From assembly GCA_963082975.1 (NCBI GenBank), contig OY720344.1, forward strand, positions 94,989,228 through 95,053,227: a stretch of 64,000 nt of DNA, written 5' to 3'. This DNA is from Labia minor (Eukaryota > Arthropoda > Insecta > Dermaptera > Spongiphoridae). Below, in pieces: positions 62,981-64,000 of the stretch (positions are counted from its first letter, which is position 1; every line of letters begins with the position of its first letter). Below the pieces are notes generated by a model. The model did no database searches, was not told the origin of the DNA, and saw only the letters and a program-made list of their open reading frames with translations. The position numbers were made by a program, and so were the translations under genes.

Positions 62981-63946
62981 ATTTATAAATAATTTCTCTA
63001 AAATTTTTATTTCTAATAAGGTAATAATTAACAAACGAAGTATAGATCAATAGTATAATTAAAGTTGCCATGGTCCATCCAGAACAGACAGTGATATATT
63101 AGTAATTCCGACCTGGTATCAAATAAATTTATGAAGCTGGTTAATTTTGGATAAATTTCTATTCATCTAATTAAAGTATGAACTTACTAGTTCCTTTCAA
63201 TCTCTGGAACGAGTAACTTAATAAGTAGGTAGGATTCATGAAAAAAAATTTATTTTTATATCTTTAAATTAAAAAACATAATTCAAAAGTCACAAAGTGA
63301 CAAATTAATTGTATTTGAAAAATATGTTGAAAAAAAACTAATTTTTCAAATAATTCATCAAATAAGCAGAATCTAGAAGAAACGTGGATATATTCTAAAT
63401 AGTCTATCGACTTGACTAGTGATAAATATGATCATTAAATTTAATAAATAATTTTCTTTTTTGTCTGAAAATTTTCGAAAGAATTAAAAATTTTACTTTT
63501 ATCTTTCATAAACGTGAATAAATTCTAAATCAGAATATCTATTAATTTTTTCTTATTTTGGACTAGTACATATATAAAAATCATTTTTACCAAGATTACT
63601 TAGATTGGAAATTAAATTTTTAAAAAAATGTTAAAATTTGACATTATCTCTATAAAAAGAAAAATTAAATAACATAATATATTATATTATATATTTAAAT
63701 TAAATTTAATTAATTATAAATTATAAATTAAAATTAATAAATATTATTTATTAAACCAACGCATGTTTGGCTCTTCGTTGATTGAACAACGCCACGTGTT
63801 GGCGCGTGAGATTTGCAGTGTTAAAAAATTAATTCTGGTACTTTCAGCTATGCAACCAAGCTGAAATTCTATATATAGCAGTTTTATACAACTTTTAATC
63901 ATATGAAAAACTATCAAACATCTTTATTTTTATGGTCCGTTTAGAG
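62981..63946 (+). repeat. Host repeats E and C, uninterrupted copy
   Basis: Aligns with 30242-30441 joined directly to 33731-34515. The hAT element is absent, and a single ATCTAATT (63165-63172) marks the empty site. Near 63664 a 40-bp block present at 34222-34261 is missing between short ATTA direct repeats. The copy stops at GTTTAGAG (63939-63946), where another hAT end begins. Confidence 0.92.
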
Positions 63947-64000
63947 CAGTGCTCCGCAACGTTTTTTTATTCGTGGCACACCAAAAGCTTTTTCTGGTTT
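63947..64000 (+). mobile_element. hAT terminus cut by the window end
   Basis: CAGTGCTCCGCAACGTTTTT followed by TTATTCGTGGCACACC has the form of a hAT left end. It lies directly after GTTTAGAG. The remainder is outside the window. Confidence 0.6.

Overview
This window is a stretch of an AT-rich animal nuclear genome, roughly three quarters A+T by eye. The histone proteins are of arthropod, probably insect, type: the H4 protein starts MTGRGKGG and the H2B is very close to the fly protein. The species cannot be named from the sequence. The only genes I can support firmly are eight replication-dependent core and linker histone genes between 3.0 and 13.4 kb. The rest is mostly transposable elements, with a few short stretches that look like exons of a cellular gene.

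Histone array, 3.0-13.4 kb. The order is H2A(-) H2B(+) H4(+) | H2B(-) H2A(+) H3(-) H1(+) H4(-). The right-hand five genes form one complete unit. The left-hand three look like the end of one unit (H2A-H2B) and the beginning of the next (H4) in the opposite orientation, so the array reverses direction between about 7.0 and 7.8 kb. The two H2A-H2B modules (about 3113-4862 and 7814-9566) and the two H4 modules (about 6195-7015 and 12540-13368) are nearly identical inverted copies, including much non-coding flank. Every gene is intronless, has a TATA box and ends in the metazoan histone 3' stem-loop GGCCCTTTTCAGGGCC. A ninth, orphan stem-loop at 3053-3068 has no gene in front of it.

Left flank, 1-3 kb. 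It contains a DNA element with perfect 90-bp terminal inverted repeats and a pair of 200-bp direct repeats.

Right flank, 13.4-64 kb. This is a nested field of transposons. hAT elements with visible 8-bp target duplications lie at 15879-17526, 30442-33730, 44982-45297 and 47058-48389, and all four duplications have the form nnnTAnnn. The 30442-33730 copy is nearly complete, with a BED-finger transposase broken by one frameshift, and its pre-insertion site survives in a paralogous repeat at 63165. Other elements are Helitron-like elements (50675-51076, 16244-17412), a mariner-type MITE, a 2.4-kb element with 250-bp inverted ends, a tRNA-related SINE family, and dead LINE fragments of at least two or three lineages.

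Possible cellular gene. Two GC-richer blocks at 24499-24698 and 24796-24890 join across a 97-bp intron with strong splice signals and matching phase. A Ser/Thr-rich open block at 58198-58529 could continue in the same phase, and a short block at 41810-41890 ends in a strong donor. I do not recognise the protein. If these belong together, the transposon-filled right half would be the introns of one gene, but that is inference.
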